Position numbers and translations under genes: made by a program
Notes under the pieces: generated by a model
What the model was told of the DNA's origin: nothing
The model's input: only the letters and a program-made list of their open reading frames with translations
The model's database searches: none
Assembly: GCA_964456525.1 (NCBI GenBank)
Contig: CAYWAP010000005.1
Span: forward strand, 4,629 to 68,628
DNA length: 64,000 nt
DNA from: Onthomonas sp964456525
GTDB taxonomy: Bacteria > Bacillota > Clostridia > Oscillospirales > Oscillospiraceae
Direction: 5' to 3'
Shown here: piece after piece, positions 25,392 through 34,522 of the stretch
Layout: each line of letters starts with the position of its first letter
How positions within the stretch are numbered: the first letter of the stretch is position 1

Positions 25392-26207
25392 TCACCGCCC
25401 AAAACGCTTTCTGCGATGTTCCCGCAGCTGCTCCGAGCGCTCTCTGATGGCCTGGAACACAGCCTCATAGTCCACAGAATTCAGTTTGGGATACCGAAGG
25501 CGGAATCTCGCCAGATAATGCTGGGCCTCCGCCAGCATATCCCGTTCCCGCAGCTCCAGCCGAAGCAGGCTTGCCTGCACGGCAGCCTCATCCAGTCTCT
25601 GCCGGGAAGCAGTTGCCAACGCCTTCCGGCGTTCGTTTAGATCGCTTCTGGCTCGAGCAGCCCTTTGCAAAAAGCGGGTTGCCAGCGCCAGCGAGCGAAC
25701 CGTCGTCACCATGTCGGCCAACGTGACAGCTGCCAACACCACAGACAGCCCCCACCGCACGGCGGCGCTCAGCCGGGCAAACAGCGCCACTGTCGCCGGA
25801 TGAATCCAGTAAATGGTTACATAGGCCATAAGGCCCCAATACAGGGAGTTTCTCAGACAAATTCTGCCGTGCAGGTTCCATTTGCAGCTGGAATAATCCC
25901 AGTATTTGATATGGGTGGTCACCTCCAGCAGCCAACCTACAAAATATTCCCAGGCGGACATGGTCACCGTTGAAACCAGGAAAAAGATTACGATATTCCC
26001 GGTAAACCGGCGGAGAAACAGCACCATGAGCAGCGCGCCCACACCATAGATCGGGCAGATCGGCCCCTTCAGAAAGCCGCGCATGACAAAATGTCCCGCT
26101 AAGGCCGAGCAATACAGGGTCTCCAGGCCCCACCCCAGAAAGGAATACCAGATAAAATAGAGAAACAAAAGCGACAACGAATGTCCCATCAACATTGGTT
26201 CCATCAT
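25392..26207 (-). CDS. ABC_trans_CmpB family membrane protein
   Basis: A 271-residue protein with four to five membrane helices in its first 160 residues and a charged, coiled C-terminal half (RARSDLNERRKALATASRQR and onward). The core segments FLGWGLETLYCSALAG, RGFLKGPICPIYGVGA, and WEYFVGWLLEVTTHIKYWDY are those of the PF06541 family, often labelled putative ABC transporter permease although no partner ATPase is usual and transport is unproven. Its ATG overlaps the stop of DUF4364 by four bases, indicating translational coupling. Confidence 0.88.
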   Translation of the reverse strand: MMEPMLMGHSLSLLFLYFIWYSFLGWGLETLYCSALAGHFVMRGFLKGPICPIYGVGALLMVLFLRRFTGNIVIFFLVSTVTMSAWEYFVGWLLEVTTHIKYWDYSSCKWNLHGRICLRNSLYWGLMAYVTIYWIHPATVALFARLSAAVRWGLSVVLAAVTLADMVTTVRSLALATRFLQRAARARSDLNERRKALATASRQRLDEAAVQASLLRLELRERDMLAEAQHYLARFRLRYPKLNSVDYEAVFQAIRERSEQLREHRRKRFGR

Positions 26208-26752
26208 AGACGCCGCTCATTTCCCTCCTTCTCATTGAGAAGTGCGGTGAGGACTACGTTGTAGATTCCCTCGGCGTTGGAGCGGAATCCCTCGGCCAGC
26301 ATCGCCCCCTGTTTGCTGTCCGGCGCCAGCATATTCAGGGTCATGACATTGCCGGAGTCATCATCCAGAATCATGATGACCGTCACCCCGTCTCCGTTCT
26401 CTCGGGGGACAATGGAGGTGCGCACATGGTTCTGACGCTCCATCTGCCGGTTCAACTCGGCCACGCTGCGGTCACAGCGCAGACGAACCGAATACGGTAA
26501 CTCATCCTCGCAAATCGCACCATTGGCCCTTCCCTTGGGCGTGATCGACAGGCAATAATTTCCGTCTTCTTTTACATGGCCAGTCGTCTTCAAGCTGCCG
26601 AGGGCATCGGCAAATTGGAAATAATCCACCCCTTCATCGCACAGCACCAGATCGGTCAGCTGCGCCATATCCAGCGGCAATTTGGACCGGGCCAAAATGT
26701 AGAGAATCAACAACTTAATATCCAATGGGCTGCGAATAAATCCACGTGCCAT
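26204..26752 (-). CDS. DUF4364 family protein
   Basis: A 182-residue protein matching the clostridial DUF4364 family. Its N-terminal third resembles a winged helix (LDIKLLILYILARSKLPLDM, QFADALGSLKTTGHV), so DNA binding is plausible, but I know of no proof. The remainder is a beta-rich domain with VIMILDDDSGNVMTLNMLAP. It leads a two-gene operon with the CmpB-type membrane protein, and the promoter is at 26818-26846. Coupling to a membrane protein could mean a sensor-regulator pair; that is speculation. Confidence 0.87.
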   Translation of the reverse strand: MARGFIRSPLDIKLLILYILARSKLPLDMAQLTDLVLCDEGVDYFQFADALGSLKTTGHVKEDGNYCLSITPKGRANGAICEDELPYSVRLRCDRSVAELNRQMERQNHVRTSIVPRENGDGVTVIMILDDDSGNVMTLNMLAPDSKQGAMLAEGFRSNAEGIYNVVLTALLNEKEGNERRL

Positions 26753-26817
26753 ACTTCAACCTTCCCTTCATGGCAGACTTCAAAGGCTCGCAAACCTTCC
26801 CGGAAGTGTTGCCATTT

Positions 26818-26846
26818 ATTATACCGTTTTTTCCAAAAGAAGACAA
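26818..26846 (-). promoter_or_regulatory. Sigma-A promoter for DUF4364-CmpB operon
   Basis: Minus strand TTGTCT, 17-base spacer, perfect TATAAT. The 308-base gap 26753-27059 holds only this promoter and the divergent one at 26984-27012. Confidence 0.65.
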
Positions 26847-26983
26847 GGGTTTCCATCTGGGAGATTTTCTCCCCCAACAGGGGATGGATGCTGTCCAAAG
26901 GTGCATATTTGTTCCAAGCGACTCCCCAGAACCCCCGATTTCTTCCATCTGGGTTGCGTCTCACAGATGCGCACCCGCTTTCC

Positions 26984-27012
26984 TTGACATATTCTTTAGG
27001 ATAGGGTAAAAT
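26984..27012 (+). promoter_or_regulatory. Sigma-A promoter for the DUF3048 lipoprotein
   Basis: Perfect TTGACA, 17-base spacer, TAAAAT. Confidence 0.8.
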
Positions 27013-27059
27013 AAAGTAACTTACAAAAGATGTGATCGACACGCAGGGAGGTTCCGCCA

Positions 27060-28181
27060 ATGAATCGACTGATCTGTTTACTTCTGGCCCTCGCCATGTG
27101 CTTTTCTCTCGCCGCCTGCGGCAGTTCTGCCAGCGAAGGAGAGGATTCCAGCTCCGAGGCAGTGGAAACCAATGAAACTTCTGATGAGACGGAAGAGGAA
27201 GCTGCCTATATCAACCCCCTGACCGGGGAGGCAGTGGAGGAAGATATTTCCTCCAACCGCCCCATTGCGGTGATGCTGAACAACATTGAACAGTCTCTCC
27301 CCCAGTCCGGCAACTCCCAGGCTGACATCCTGTATGAGGTTCCGGAGGAGGGCGGTGTCACCCGCATCCTGGCCCTTTATCAGGACATATCCGATGTGGG
27401 CAATCTGGGCTCCATCCGCTCGACCCGTCCCTATTATGTCGAGCTGGCCACAGCTGCGGACTCCATCCTGGTCCATGCGGGAGGCTCCACCCAGGCCTAT
27501 GAGAGCATTCTGGAGTATATGGAACTGTACGACTTCACCGATCTGGACTATCTGAGCAAGGGCACCCGCACGGCAGATATTTTCTGGCGGGATGAGAGCC
27601 GTCTTGCAGCCGGTTATGACAGCGAGAACACGCTCTTCACCTCCTCGGATGAGATTCAGGAGTATTTGGAGGCCAATTCGGACGAAATCCGTCTGACCCA
27701 CGACGACAGCTACGACTTCGGCCACACCTTCGCGGAAGATGGCACCCCGGAGAACGGAGAAGATGCCACCTCGATCAGCGTCACCATGTCCGGGTACAAG
27801 AGCACCGGCTTTGACTATGATTCGGAGACCAACACCTATGCTGTCAGCCAGTTCGACTCCTCCTATATAGACCAGACCACTGGTGAGCAGGTCACGGTGA
27901 CCAACGTCATCGTCATTCTGACGGACATTACCGAGTTGAACGACTCGAAAAATCACGTGGATGTGGCCATCACAGGCCAGGGCTACGGCTACTATTTCAA
28001 CGGCGGCAAATATGAGACAATTATCTGGTCCAAAGCCGACGTGAGCGACACCTATACCTTCTACTTGGAGGACGGTGAGACAACTTTCGATCTGGGCGTC
28101 GGCAAAACCTATGTCTGCATCTGCGACACGAGCCGGGACATCACCGTGGATGGCGTCGTTTTGGAAACGCCCTCGGATTGA
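27060..28181 (+). CDS. DUF3048 lipoprotein (YerB-like)
   Basis: A 373-residue lipoprotein with lipobox LAAC (Cys20), an acidic Ser/Glu linker (about 22-45), then the DUF3048 domain: NPLTGEAVEEDISSNRPIAV, ADILYEVPEEGGVTRILALY and GSIRSTRPYYVELA are diagnostic. The family includes Bacillus YerB, whose function is not settled; a link to the cell envelope is likely from location. ATG 27060 is preceded by AGGGAGGTT. The mature protein is acidic overall. It is monocistronic with promoter and terminator clearly placed. Confidence 0.92.
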   Translation: MNRLICLLLALAMCFSLAACGSSASEGEDSSSEAVETNETSDETEEEAAYINPLTGEAVEEDISSNRPIAVMLNNIEQSLPQSGNSQADILYEVPEEGGVTRILALYQDISDVGNLGSIRSTRPYYVELATAADSILVHAGGSTQAYESILEYMELYDFTDLDYLSKGTRTADIFWRDESRLAAGYDSENTLFTSSDEIQEYLEANSDEIRLTHDDSYDFGHTFAEDGTPENGEDATSISVTMSGYKSTGFDYDSETNTYAVSQFDSSYIDQTTGEQVTVTNVIVILTDITELNDSKNHVDVAITGQGYGYYFNGGKYETIIWSKADVSDTYTFYLEDGETTFDLGVGKTYVCICDTSRDITVDGVVLETPSD

Positions 28182-28247
28182 CGGCAGCTCCAGCACCGCC
28201 GCCCCGGACGACACCGGGACGGCATCCCCCCTCTTTCATGGTACTAC

Positions 28248-28289
28248 AAATCCCGTCTGATGGTTCTCCCCTGTCGGACGGGATTTTTG
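28248..28289 (+). terminator. Rho-independent terminator after the DUF3048 gene
   Basis: Perfect arms AAATCCCGTC and GACGGGATTT, then T residues. The rest of the 312-base gap up to 28492 shows a possible TACAAT -10 box at 28348-28353 but no good -35. Confidence 0.85.
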
Positions 28290-28492
28290 TTTACCATTTA
28301 TTCATTTTTTGTTCAATGTTTCCAGTGGCTTTTTCGGCAAAAAACGCTACAATAGACACGATGTAAATGATTCGATTCTGTCTTTTCTGCTGCGTATAAC
28401 ACAGCCGGGGATAGGGTCTGTTTTGTTTCACAGGTCATAGGAATTCTATCCATTGCATGTTCTGCAATGAGATTAACAGGAGCAACGTATTT

Positions 28493-31400
28493 ATGGTCAA
28501 TTCCAATTCTGCGCTTCGTCTGGGTATTGACGTAGGTTCTACCACCGTGAAAGTGGTGGTTCTGGATCCGGCATCCAACGAAGTTCTTTTTTCCCGCTAT
28601 CAGCGCCATCACGCAGAACAGGCTGCCACCGCCCGGGAACTCTTGCAGGAAGTTTTGAGTACCTTCCCGGATACGCCGTTCCGGGCCGCCGTCTGCGGCT
28701 CCGGCGGCAAACCCATTGCCGATTGCATTGGCGCCCACTACATCCAGGAAGTCGTGGCCAACTCTGCCGCCGTGCGCAAGCTGTATCCCGAAGCCCGCAC
28801 GGCTATTGAGCTGGGCGGGCAGGACGCCAAAATCATTTTCTTTTATTATGACAAAACCGCCGGCCATCTGGTCACCTCCGATATGCGCATGAACGGCAGC
28901 TGCGCAGGGGGCACCGGCGCCTTCATTGACGAGATTGCCGCCCTTTTAAAAACCCCCACAGAGGCATTTGAGGCGCTGGCCGCCAAGGGAACGACCCTTT
29001 ACAGCATCTCCGGCCGTTGCGGCGTTTTTGCCAAAACCGATATCCAGACCATTTTGAACCAGGGCGGACGGCGGGAGGACATCGCCCTTTCCTCTTTCCA
29101 CGCCATTGCCAAGCAGACCATTGGCGGACTGGCTCAGGGTCTGGAAATTCACCCACCCGTCATTTTCGAGGGCGGCCCCCTGACGTTTAACCCCACACTG
29201 GTCAAGGTCTTCGCCAAGCGCCTGAATCTGCGGGAAGAGGAAATCATCCGCCCGGTCAACCCGGATACCATCGTCGCAGAGGGCGCGGCTCTGGCCATCG
29301 ACGAACTCTTTCCGGTGGAGCAGGACACAGACGATCTCTTCGATCTACAGCGGGCAAACACGCTTTTGGAAAACGGCGTAACGGAGGACTCCTCCAGTGA
29401 GCCCGGCACGGTACAGCGCTATTTTGAGCGCGACGAGGACTGCCAAGCCTGGCGCAAGCGCCATGCCCCTCCCCCACTGGCCCAGCCCCACACTGTCCCC
29501 GGTGAACCACTGCGGGTCTACATCGGCATTGACGCGGGCAGCACCACCTCCAAGCTGGTTCTGCTGGACGAGGAGGAACGTGTCATCGACCGGTTCTATG
29601 CCAACAACCAGGGCGACCCCATCCGCGTGGTCAAACAGGGACTGATGCAGCTCCACGAAAAGTACCGCAAGGCGGGCATTGAGCTGGAAGTTCTGGGCCT
29701 TGGCACAACCGGTTACGGCGAGATGATGCTTGGCGCAGCCTACGGCGCGGACTATCACACGGTAGAAACCGTCGCCCACGCCGCCGCCGCCCAGCACTAC
29801 GTCCCCGACGTCAGTTTTGTGCTGGACATCGGCGGCCAGGACATGAAGGCCATCTGGATTTCCGACCGCATTGTGACCAATATGACGCTAAACGAAGCCT
29901 GCTCCTCCGGCTGCGGTTCCTTTCTGGAGAACTTTGCGACCTCTCTGGGGATTCCTGTGGATCAGATCGCGGAGGCCGCCTTCCGGGCGGAACATCCTGC
30001 CAACCTGGGCAGCCGCTGCACGGTCTTCATGAACAGCACCATTATCACCGAACAGAAAAACGGCCGCAACCCGGACGAGATTATGGCCGGGCTGTGCCGC
30101 TCCATCATACAAAACGTCTTTACCAAAGTGGTCCGCATTCCTAACACCGACGCCCTCGGCAAAAAAGTGGTGGTGCAGGGCGGCACCTTTAAAAATGACG
30201 CCGTCCTCCGTGCGCTGGAGCAGTACCTGGGCGTGGAAGTCACCCGCGCCCCCTACCCGGGGGAGATGGGCTGCATTGGCGCCGCGCTGCTGACCAAACG
30301 CCAGGTAGAGGACGAGGGATACCCGGACGGGAAGAGCCATTTTATCGGCTGGGACGCCCTACCCGACTTCGACTACATCCAAAAGGACAACCTCCCCTGC
30401 CCCTTCTGCGGCAACCACTGCCGCCGCACCATCGTCACCTTCTCCAACGGCAGGAGCTGGATCACCGGCAACCGCTGCGAGCGGGGCGAAATTCTGGGCA
30501 ATCCCAGGGAGGAATCGGTTCGCTCCCAGCTAAAGGCCCGGAAGCAGGACACGGTTCCCAACCTGTTCGCGCTGCGTGAGAAGCTGCTGTTTCAGGACTA
30601 TGACTATCCAAAGCTGCTGCCGGAGAAGAATGTTGTCATCGGTCTGCCCCGGGTGCTTGCGTTCTGGGAGACCATGCCCTTTTGGACCACCTTCTGGCGG
30701 GCCCTGGGCTTCCGCGTCCGCATTTCTGACAAGAGTTCCCGCAGGCTCTATGAGAGCGGACTGTCCGCCGTCACATCGGATACCGTCTGTTTCCCGGCCA
30801 AGCTGGTTCACGGCCACATCCGCAATCTGGCACAGAAAAAAGTCGATCGTATCTTTATGCCCTCCATCACCACCGTCACCTCTGAGAATACAGAGACGAC
30901 CAGCGAATCTATGTGCGCCGTGGTCAAGGGCTATCCCATCGTCATCCGCAACTCTGACAGCCCTGAACAGCGTTGGGGCATCCCCTTTGACGCGCCGCTG
31001 TTCCACTGGTACAAGGTGAAGGACCGCAACCGTCAGCTGACCGAATACATGCACGACACCTTTGGCATTGCTGCCGACCTGACCCGTGAGGCGGTCAAGG
31101 CCGCTGACGCCGCCCAGTCCCAGTACGAAACCGCGCTGAAGGCGGCCGGTCAGGAGGTGTTGGACGAAGTCACCCGTAAGGGGACCTACGCCGTGATTCT
31201 CGCCGCCCGCCCCTATCAGAATGACGCATTGGTCAACCACAACCTGCCGGAGCTGTTCACCCAGCTGGGCATTCCCGTGCTCACCGCCGATTCTCTGCCC
31301 ATGGTCACCAATGTGGACCTGAGTAGGAGCCGGCTGGATATCGTCAATAACTACCACGCCCGTATGCTGTCCTCCGCCATTCTGGCCGCTGAGAACGAGA

Positions 31401-32890
31401 ATTTGGAGTATGTGCAGCTGGTCAGCTTCGGCTGCGGCCACGACGCCTACTTATCCGACGAAATTATCCGGCTGATGAACGCCATTTCGGGCAAAAATCC
31501 TCTGATCCTGAAGCTGGATGAGAGCGATGCCCTGGGTTCGCTGCGCATCCGCGTCCGCTCCTTTGTGGAGACGGTGTCCATGCGCCGCCGCCAAAATAAG
31601 GAAACCGAGGTACGGGAACTCCAAGACCCCTATCCTGTCAAATTCACCAGGGAGAGCCGGAAGGAAAGAATTGTTCTGGTTCCCAACACTTCCCACGCCT
31701 TCAGCCGCATCATGGCCGCCGCCTTCCAGCACCAGAACATTCGCGCCGTGCCCCTGGACATCGGCCGGGAGGAAGCCATCCGTCTGGGCAAGCGCTATGT
31801 TCACAACGATATCTGTTTCCCGGCGCAGATCGTCATCGGGGAGGCCCTGGCCGCCCTGCGCAGCGGCAAATACGACGGCCATGAAGTCGCCATCGGCATG
31901 GGCAAGTACATCGGCGACTGCCGCCTGACCCATTACAGCGCCCTGCTCCGAAAGGCCCTGGACGACGCCGGTTATTCGGACGTCCCCATCCTGACCAATG
32001 ACGATGCGGACTCCCACCACCTGCATCCGGGATTCAAGATGAATCTGACGACCTCGATGCTCATCGCCTTTACCCTGCCGATGATCGACGTTTATGAGGA
32101 ACTGCTGCGCAAAATGCGCCCCTATGAACTGGTTCCCGGCAGCGCCAACGCCGCTTTTGAGAAGGCCATGGACGCCCTCATTCAGGGGATGGCGCACGGA
32201 ATTGCCGGCGCCCGCAGCGGCTTCAGCAGAGGGATTGATATGATGCGCGCCGTCCGGTATGACCGCTCTCAGCCCCGGCCCCGGGTGCTGATCGTGGGCG
32301 AGTACCTGCTGAACTTCCACCCCGGCGCCAACCACGACATCGAGGACTATCTGGAGCGCAACGGATTTGAGATCATCGAGGCGCGCATGACTGACGTCAT
32401 CCGCAAGACCTACTTCTACAAGGACGCGCAGGTGAAGGAATATCATCTGGATAAGCCCATGAAGGAGAAAATCTGGTATCGAACGGCTGACGAGGCGTTC
32501 AACGCGGCCCACAACGTCACAGACGCCATCGCCAAAAAGCATCCCCTGTACACACCGGCCACCCGTATGCAGGATTTGGTCAGCGCCAGCGACTCCATCA
32601 TTCACCACACCTTTGACGCCGGTGAGGGCGTGCTGATTCCGGGGGAAATCCTTCACCACGCTGCCCGCGGCTGCCGTGCGTTCATCATCCTCCAGCCCTT
32701 TGGCTGTCTCCCCAACCACGTCGTGGGGCGCGGCATTTCCAAACGTCTGAAAGAGCTCTATCCCGACGCGCAAATTTTGCCGCTGGACTACGACCCCGAC
32801 GTCAGCTTTGCCAACATCGAAAACCGCCTGCAAATGCTGATTATGAGTGAAAAAAGCCGCACTCAAACAGCGGAACCTGCGCCGGTGTAA
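28493..32890 (+). CDS. Fused acyl-CoA dehydratase activase-like protein (two BadF/BadG modules plus DUF2229)
   Basis: A 1465-residue protein. Two ASKHA-fold activase modules (COG1924 type) come first. Module 1 starts LGIDVGSTTVKVVVLD with its cluster cysteine in NGSCAGGTGAF; module 2 starts near 343 with IGIDAGSTTSKLVLLD and NEACSSGCGSF. Then come CPFCGNHC near 637, a DUF2229 region (GLPRVLAFWETMPFWTTFWR, about 700) and a C-terminal part resembling the dehydratase D-component family (COG3581). Activases use ATP to send an electron to 2-hydroxyacyl-CoA dehydratases. No dehydratase genes are nearby, so the partner and substrate are unknown. The start at 28493 has AGGAG upstream. This layout recurs in clostridia as one long protein. 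Confidence 0.92.
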   Translation: MVNSNSALRLGIDVGSTTVKVVVLDPASNEVLFSRYQRHHAEQAATARELLQEVLSTFPDTPFRAAVCGSGGKPIADCIGAHYIQEVVANSAAVRKLYPEARTAIELGGQDAKIIFFYYDKTAGHLVTSDMRMNGSCAGGTGAFIDEIAALLKTPTEAFEALAAKGTTLYSISGRCGVFAKTDIQTILNQGGRREDIALSSFHAIAKQTIGGLAQGLEIHPPVIFEGGPLTFNPTLVKVFAKRLNLREEEIIRPVNPDTIVAEGAALAIDELFPVEQDTDDLFDLQRANTLLENGVTEDSSSEPGTVQRYFERDEDCQAWRKRHAPPPLAQPHTVPGEPLRVYIGIDAGSTTSKLVLLDEEERVIDRFYANNQGDPIRVVKQGLMQLHEKYRKAGIELEVLGLGTTGYGEMMLGAAYGADYHTVETVAHAAAAQHYVPDVSFVLDIGGQDMKAIWISDRIVTNMTLNEACSSGCGSFLENFATSLGIPVDQIAEAAFRAEHPANLGSRCTVFMNSTIITEQKNGRNPDEIMAGLCRSIIQNVFTKVVRIPNTDALGKKVVVQGGTFKNDAVLRALEQYLGVEVTRAPYPGEMGCIGAALLTKRQVEDEGYPDGKSHFIGWDALPDFDYIQKDNLPCPFCGNHCRRTIVTFSNGRSWITGNRCERGEILGNPREESVRSQLKARKQDTVPNLFALREKLLFQDYDYPKLLPEKNVVIGLPRVLAFWETMPFWTTFWRALGFRVRISDKSSRRLYESGLSAVTSDTVCFPAKLVHGHIRNLAQKKVDRIFMPSITTVTSENTETTSESMCAVVKGYPIVIRNSDSPEQRWGIPFDAPLFHWYKVKDRNRQLTEYMHDTFGIAADLTREAVKAADAAQSQYETALKAAGQEVLDEVTRKGTYAVILAARPYQNDALVNHNLPELFTQLGIPVLTADSLPMVTNVDLSRSRLDIVNNYHARMLSSAILAAENENLEYVQLVSFGCGHDAYLSDEIIRLMNAISGKNPLILKLDESDALGSLRIRVRSFVETVSMRRRQNKETEVRELQDPYPVKFTRESRKERIVLVPNTSHAFSRIMAAAFQHQNIRAVPLDIGREEAIRLGKRYVHNDICFPAQIVIGEALAALRSGKYDGHEVAIGMGKYIGDCRLTHYSALLRKALDDAGYSDVPILTNDDADSHHLHPGFKMNLTTSMLIAFTLPMIDVYEELLRKMRPYELVPGSANAAFEKAMDALIQGMAHGIAGARSGFSRGIDMMRAVRYDRSQPRPRVLIVGEYLLNFHPGANHDIEDYLERNGFEIIEARMTDVIRKTYFYKDAQVKEYHLDKPMKEKIWYRTADEAFNAAHNVTDAIAKKHPLYTPATRMQDLVSASDSIIHHTFDAGEGVLIPGEILHHAARGCRAFIILQPFGCLPNHVVGRGISKRLKELYPDAQILPLDYDPDVSFANIENRLQMLIMSEKSRTQTAEPAPV

Positions 32891-32946
32891 TCTCCGGCGG
32901 GACAAATTTACCGTTTATGAATTTCCAAACGAGAGGAGCATCCAGA

Positions 32947-33576
32947 ATGGATTCACAATTTCAACGCATGATAGAGGGCCGGCTCTACGATCCCGGCGAC
33001 GAAGCCATTTTGTCTGAACAGACCAGTTATCTGGACACCCTATATGAGTTCAACGCCACCCGCCCCTCCGAGGGGGAGAGGCGGAACCGGCTGCTCCATG
33101 AAATGCTGGGCAGCTGCGGCGAGGGCTGCTACATTGAGCCGCCCTTTCACGCCAACTGGGGCGGCAAACATGTGTTCTTTGGCCGCAGAATCTATGCCAA
33201 TTCCAATCTGACCATGGTGGACGACGGCAATATCTACGTGGGAGACGCCGTCATGTTTGGCCCCAATGTCACCGTTGCCACCGCCGGTCATCCGGTGGAG
33301 CCCCATCTGCGCGCAAGGGGCATTCAATTTAACGCCGACGTTCACATCGGAAACAACGTCTGGATTGGGGCAGGCGCTGTGATTCTTCCCGGCGTCACCA
33401 TCGGGGACAATTCTGTCATCGGGGCAGGCAGCGTGGTCACGAAAGACATTCCCCCGGACGTGGTGGCGGTGGGCAACCCCTGCCGCGTCCTGCGCCCCAT
33501 CGGGGAACGGGACCGGGAGGTTTACTTCCGCGGGAAGAAAATCGACTTGGAAATTCCCGATGAGGAACAGGTATAA
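32947..33576 (+). CDS. Sugar O-acetyltransferase (maltose/galactoside type)
   Basis: A 209-residue left-handed beta-helix acetyltransferase that moves acetyl from acetyl-CoA to a sugar hydroxyl. The N-terminal Mac domain (RMIEGRLYDPGDEAIL, then LLHEMLGSCGEG) precedes hexapeptide repeats such as VHIGNNVWIGAGAVILPGVT and IGDNSVIGAGSVVTKDIP. The catalytic His is in TVATAGHPVEP. GAGAGGAG stands before the ATG at 32947. It follows the activase fusion by 56 bases on the same strand and may be co-transcribed, though no functional link is evident. Confidence 0.93.
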   Translation: MDSQFQRMIEGRLYDPGDEAILSEQTSYLDTLYEFNATRPSEGERRNRLLHEMLGSCGEGCYIEPPFHANWGGKHVFFGRRIYANSNLTMVDDGNIYVGDAVMFGPNVTVATAGHPVEPHLRARGIQFNADVHIGNNVWIGAGAVILPGVTIGDNSVIGAGSVVTKDIPPDVVAVGNPCRVLRPIGERDREVYFRGKKIDLEIPDEEQV

Positions 33577-33651
33577 CCCACCCCAAGAGATCTGACACAT
33601 CCCTTTGACCGGGCGGGTTCCCTGCCTCAAGGCTGTAAAGGGCACTCTAAC

Positions 33652-33685
33652 GCAAAAAGGCCGAGTCCTACGGGACTGGGCCTTT
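33652..33685 (-). terminator. Terminator after the TauE/SafE pair
   Basis: Minus strand AAAGGCCCAGTCC pairs with GGACTCGGCCTTT (one mismatch), then TTTTTG. It may also stop plus-strand reading from the acetyltransferase gene. Confidence 0.7.
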
Positions 33686-33721
33686 GATTGCGGGGGCAGC
33701 TCCCAACGGCCCCACATCCGC

Positions 33722-34090
33722 TCAGGAGCTGCCCGCTCTCCTGCGAAAGAACGTCAGCAGCCCTGTGACGATCAAATATCCGCCAAAAAATTTCCGCAGC
33801 ACCGAGGGGGCCGCTGCCGCCGCGGCAAGGGAACCGGCAATGGCCGCCGCGCACCCGCAGGCCCCGCCCCACAGGGCGCTCTGCCGGTCAATCCGGCCAT
33901 GTTTCAGGTGGCCGGGCAGGGAGGCCGCCGCCGTGGGCAGAAAGTAGAGCAGATTGACGCCCTGGGCCGCCTGCTGGGAAAAGCCAGCCCAGAAGGTCAG
34001 ATAGAGCAGCAGCAGGGTTCCCCCGCCGATGCCGAAGGCGGACAAAATGCCGGTGAGGGCGCCGGCGGCCCAGTTTAGAAAAGCAGACAT
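33722..34090 (-). CDS. TauE/SafE family half-protein, second of pair
   Basis: A 122-residue membrane protein with four predicted helices. The start, FLNWAAGALTGILSAFGIGG followed by GTLL, is the typical TauE/SafE repeat opening, with QGVNLLYFLPTAAASLPGHL next. TauE/SafE proteins (about 250 residues, two such repeats) export sulphite, sulphoacetate or similar anions. Here each repeat is its own gene: this one starts within the last 16 bases of the other, which carries the sister repeat. A GAGGGG site precedes its ATG. The two halves probably assemble as a heterodimer. Confidence 0.85.
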   Translation of the reverse strand: MSAFLNWAAGALTGILSAFGIGGGTLLLLYLTFWAGFSQQAAQGVNLLYFLPTAAASLPGHLKHGRIDRQSALWGGACGCAAAIAGSLAAAAAAPSVLRKFFGGYLIVTGLLTFFRRRAGSS

Positions 34091-34434
34091 TTCACCCCTC
34101 CATAGATGGTGAGCAGGGCAAACACCCTGCGCAGCAGCGTTCCGCTGATGCGTCCATACCAGCGGCTGCCCAGCCAGCCGCCCAGTGCGCCGCTGATGAG
34201 AAAGGGAAGGGCTGCTCCGAAATCCAGCAGGCCCCGCCACCAATATACGGCGCAGGAGACCGCGCATATGGGCAGGATGATGGCGACTGAGGTGGCAAAC
34301 GTCTTTTTCTCCTCCAATTTCACCCATCCCAACAGCAGCGGAACCAGAACCATGCCCCCGCCCGCCCCAAAGAAACCGTTTGAAAAACCGGCCAGTGCGC
34401 CGCTGACGCCGCACTTCCAGGATACACGTGACAA
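34075..34434 (-). CDS. TauE/SafE family half-protein, first of pair
   Basis: A 119-residue membrane protein with four predicted helices, beginning CGVSGALAGFSNGFFGAGGG and MVLVPLLL, the conserved first half of TauE/SafE transporters, then KTFATSVAIILPICAVSCAV. It is half of the normal family length and overlaps the gene for the other half by 16 bases. Because the frames overlap with separate start and ribosome sites and no remnant fusion, I read this as a genuine two-gene transporter and not a recent frameshift. Substrate unknown. Confidence 0.85.
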   Translation of the reverse strand: MSRVSWKCGVSGALAGFSNGFFGAGGGMVLVPLLLGWVKLEEKKTFATSVAIILPICAVSCAVYWWRGLLDFGAALPFLISGALGGWLGSRWYGRISGTLLRRVFALLTIYGGVKCLLF

Positions 34435-34473
34435 AAAAATCCCTCCCCTGTTCAGTTTGAACGGGGGAGGGAT
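34433..34473 (-). terminator. Rho-independent terminator after the VOC gene
   Basis: Minus strand ATCCCTCCCC pairs with GGGGAGGGAT around a loop that can extend the stem, followed by seven T residues. Confidence 0.85.
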
Positions 34474-34522
34474 AAACTATGCAGGGGAAGCCACAGGTTT
34501 CCCCTGACCGTTCCCGTCCGCC

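Noticed and set aside
33605..34078. A plus-strand frame over the TauE/SafE genes
   Set aside because: Antisense to a membrane protein pair with clear motifs; it also crosses a terminator.
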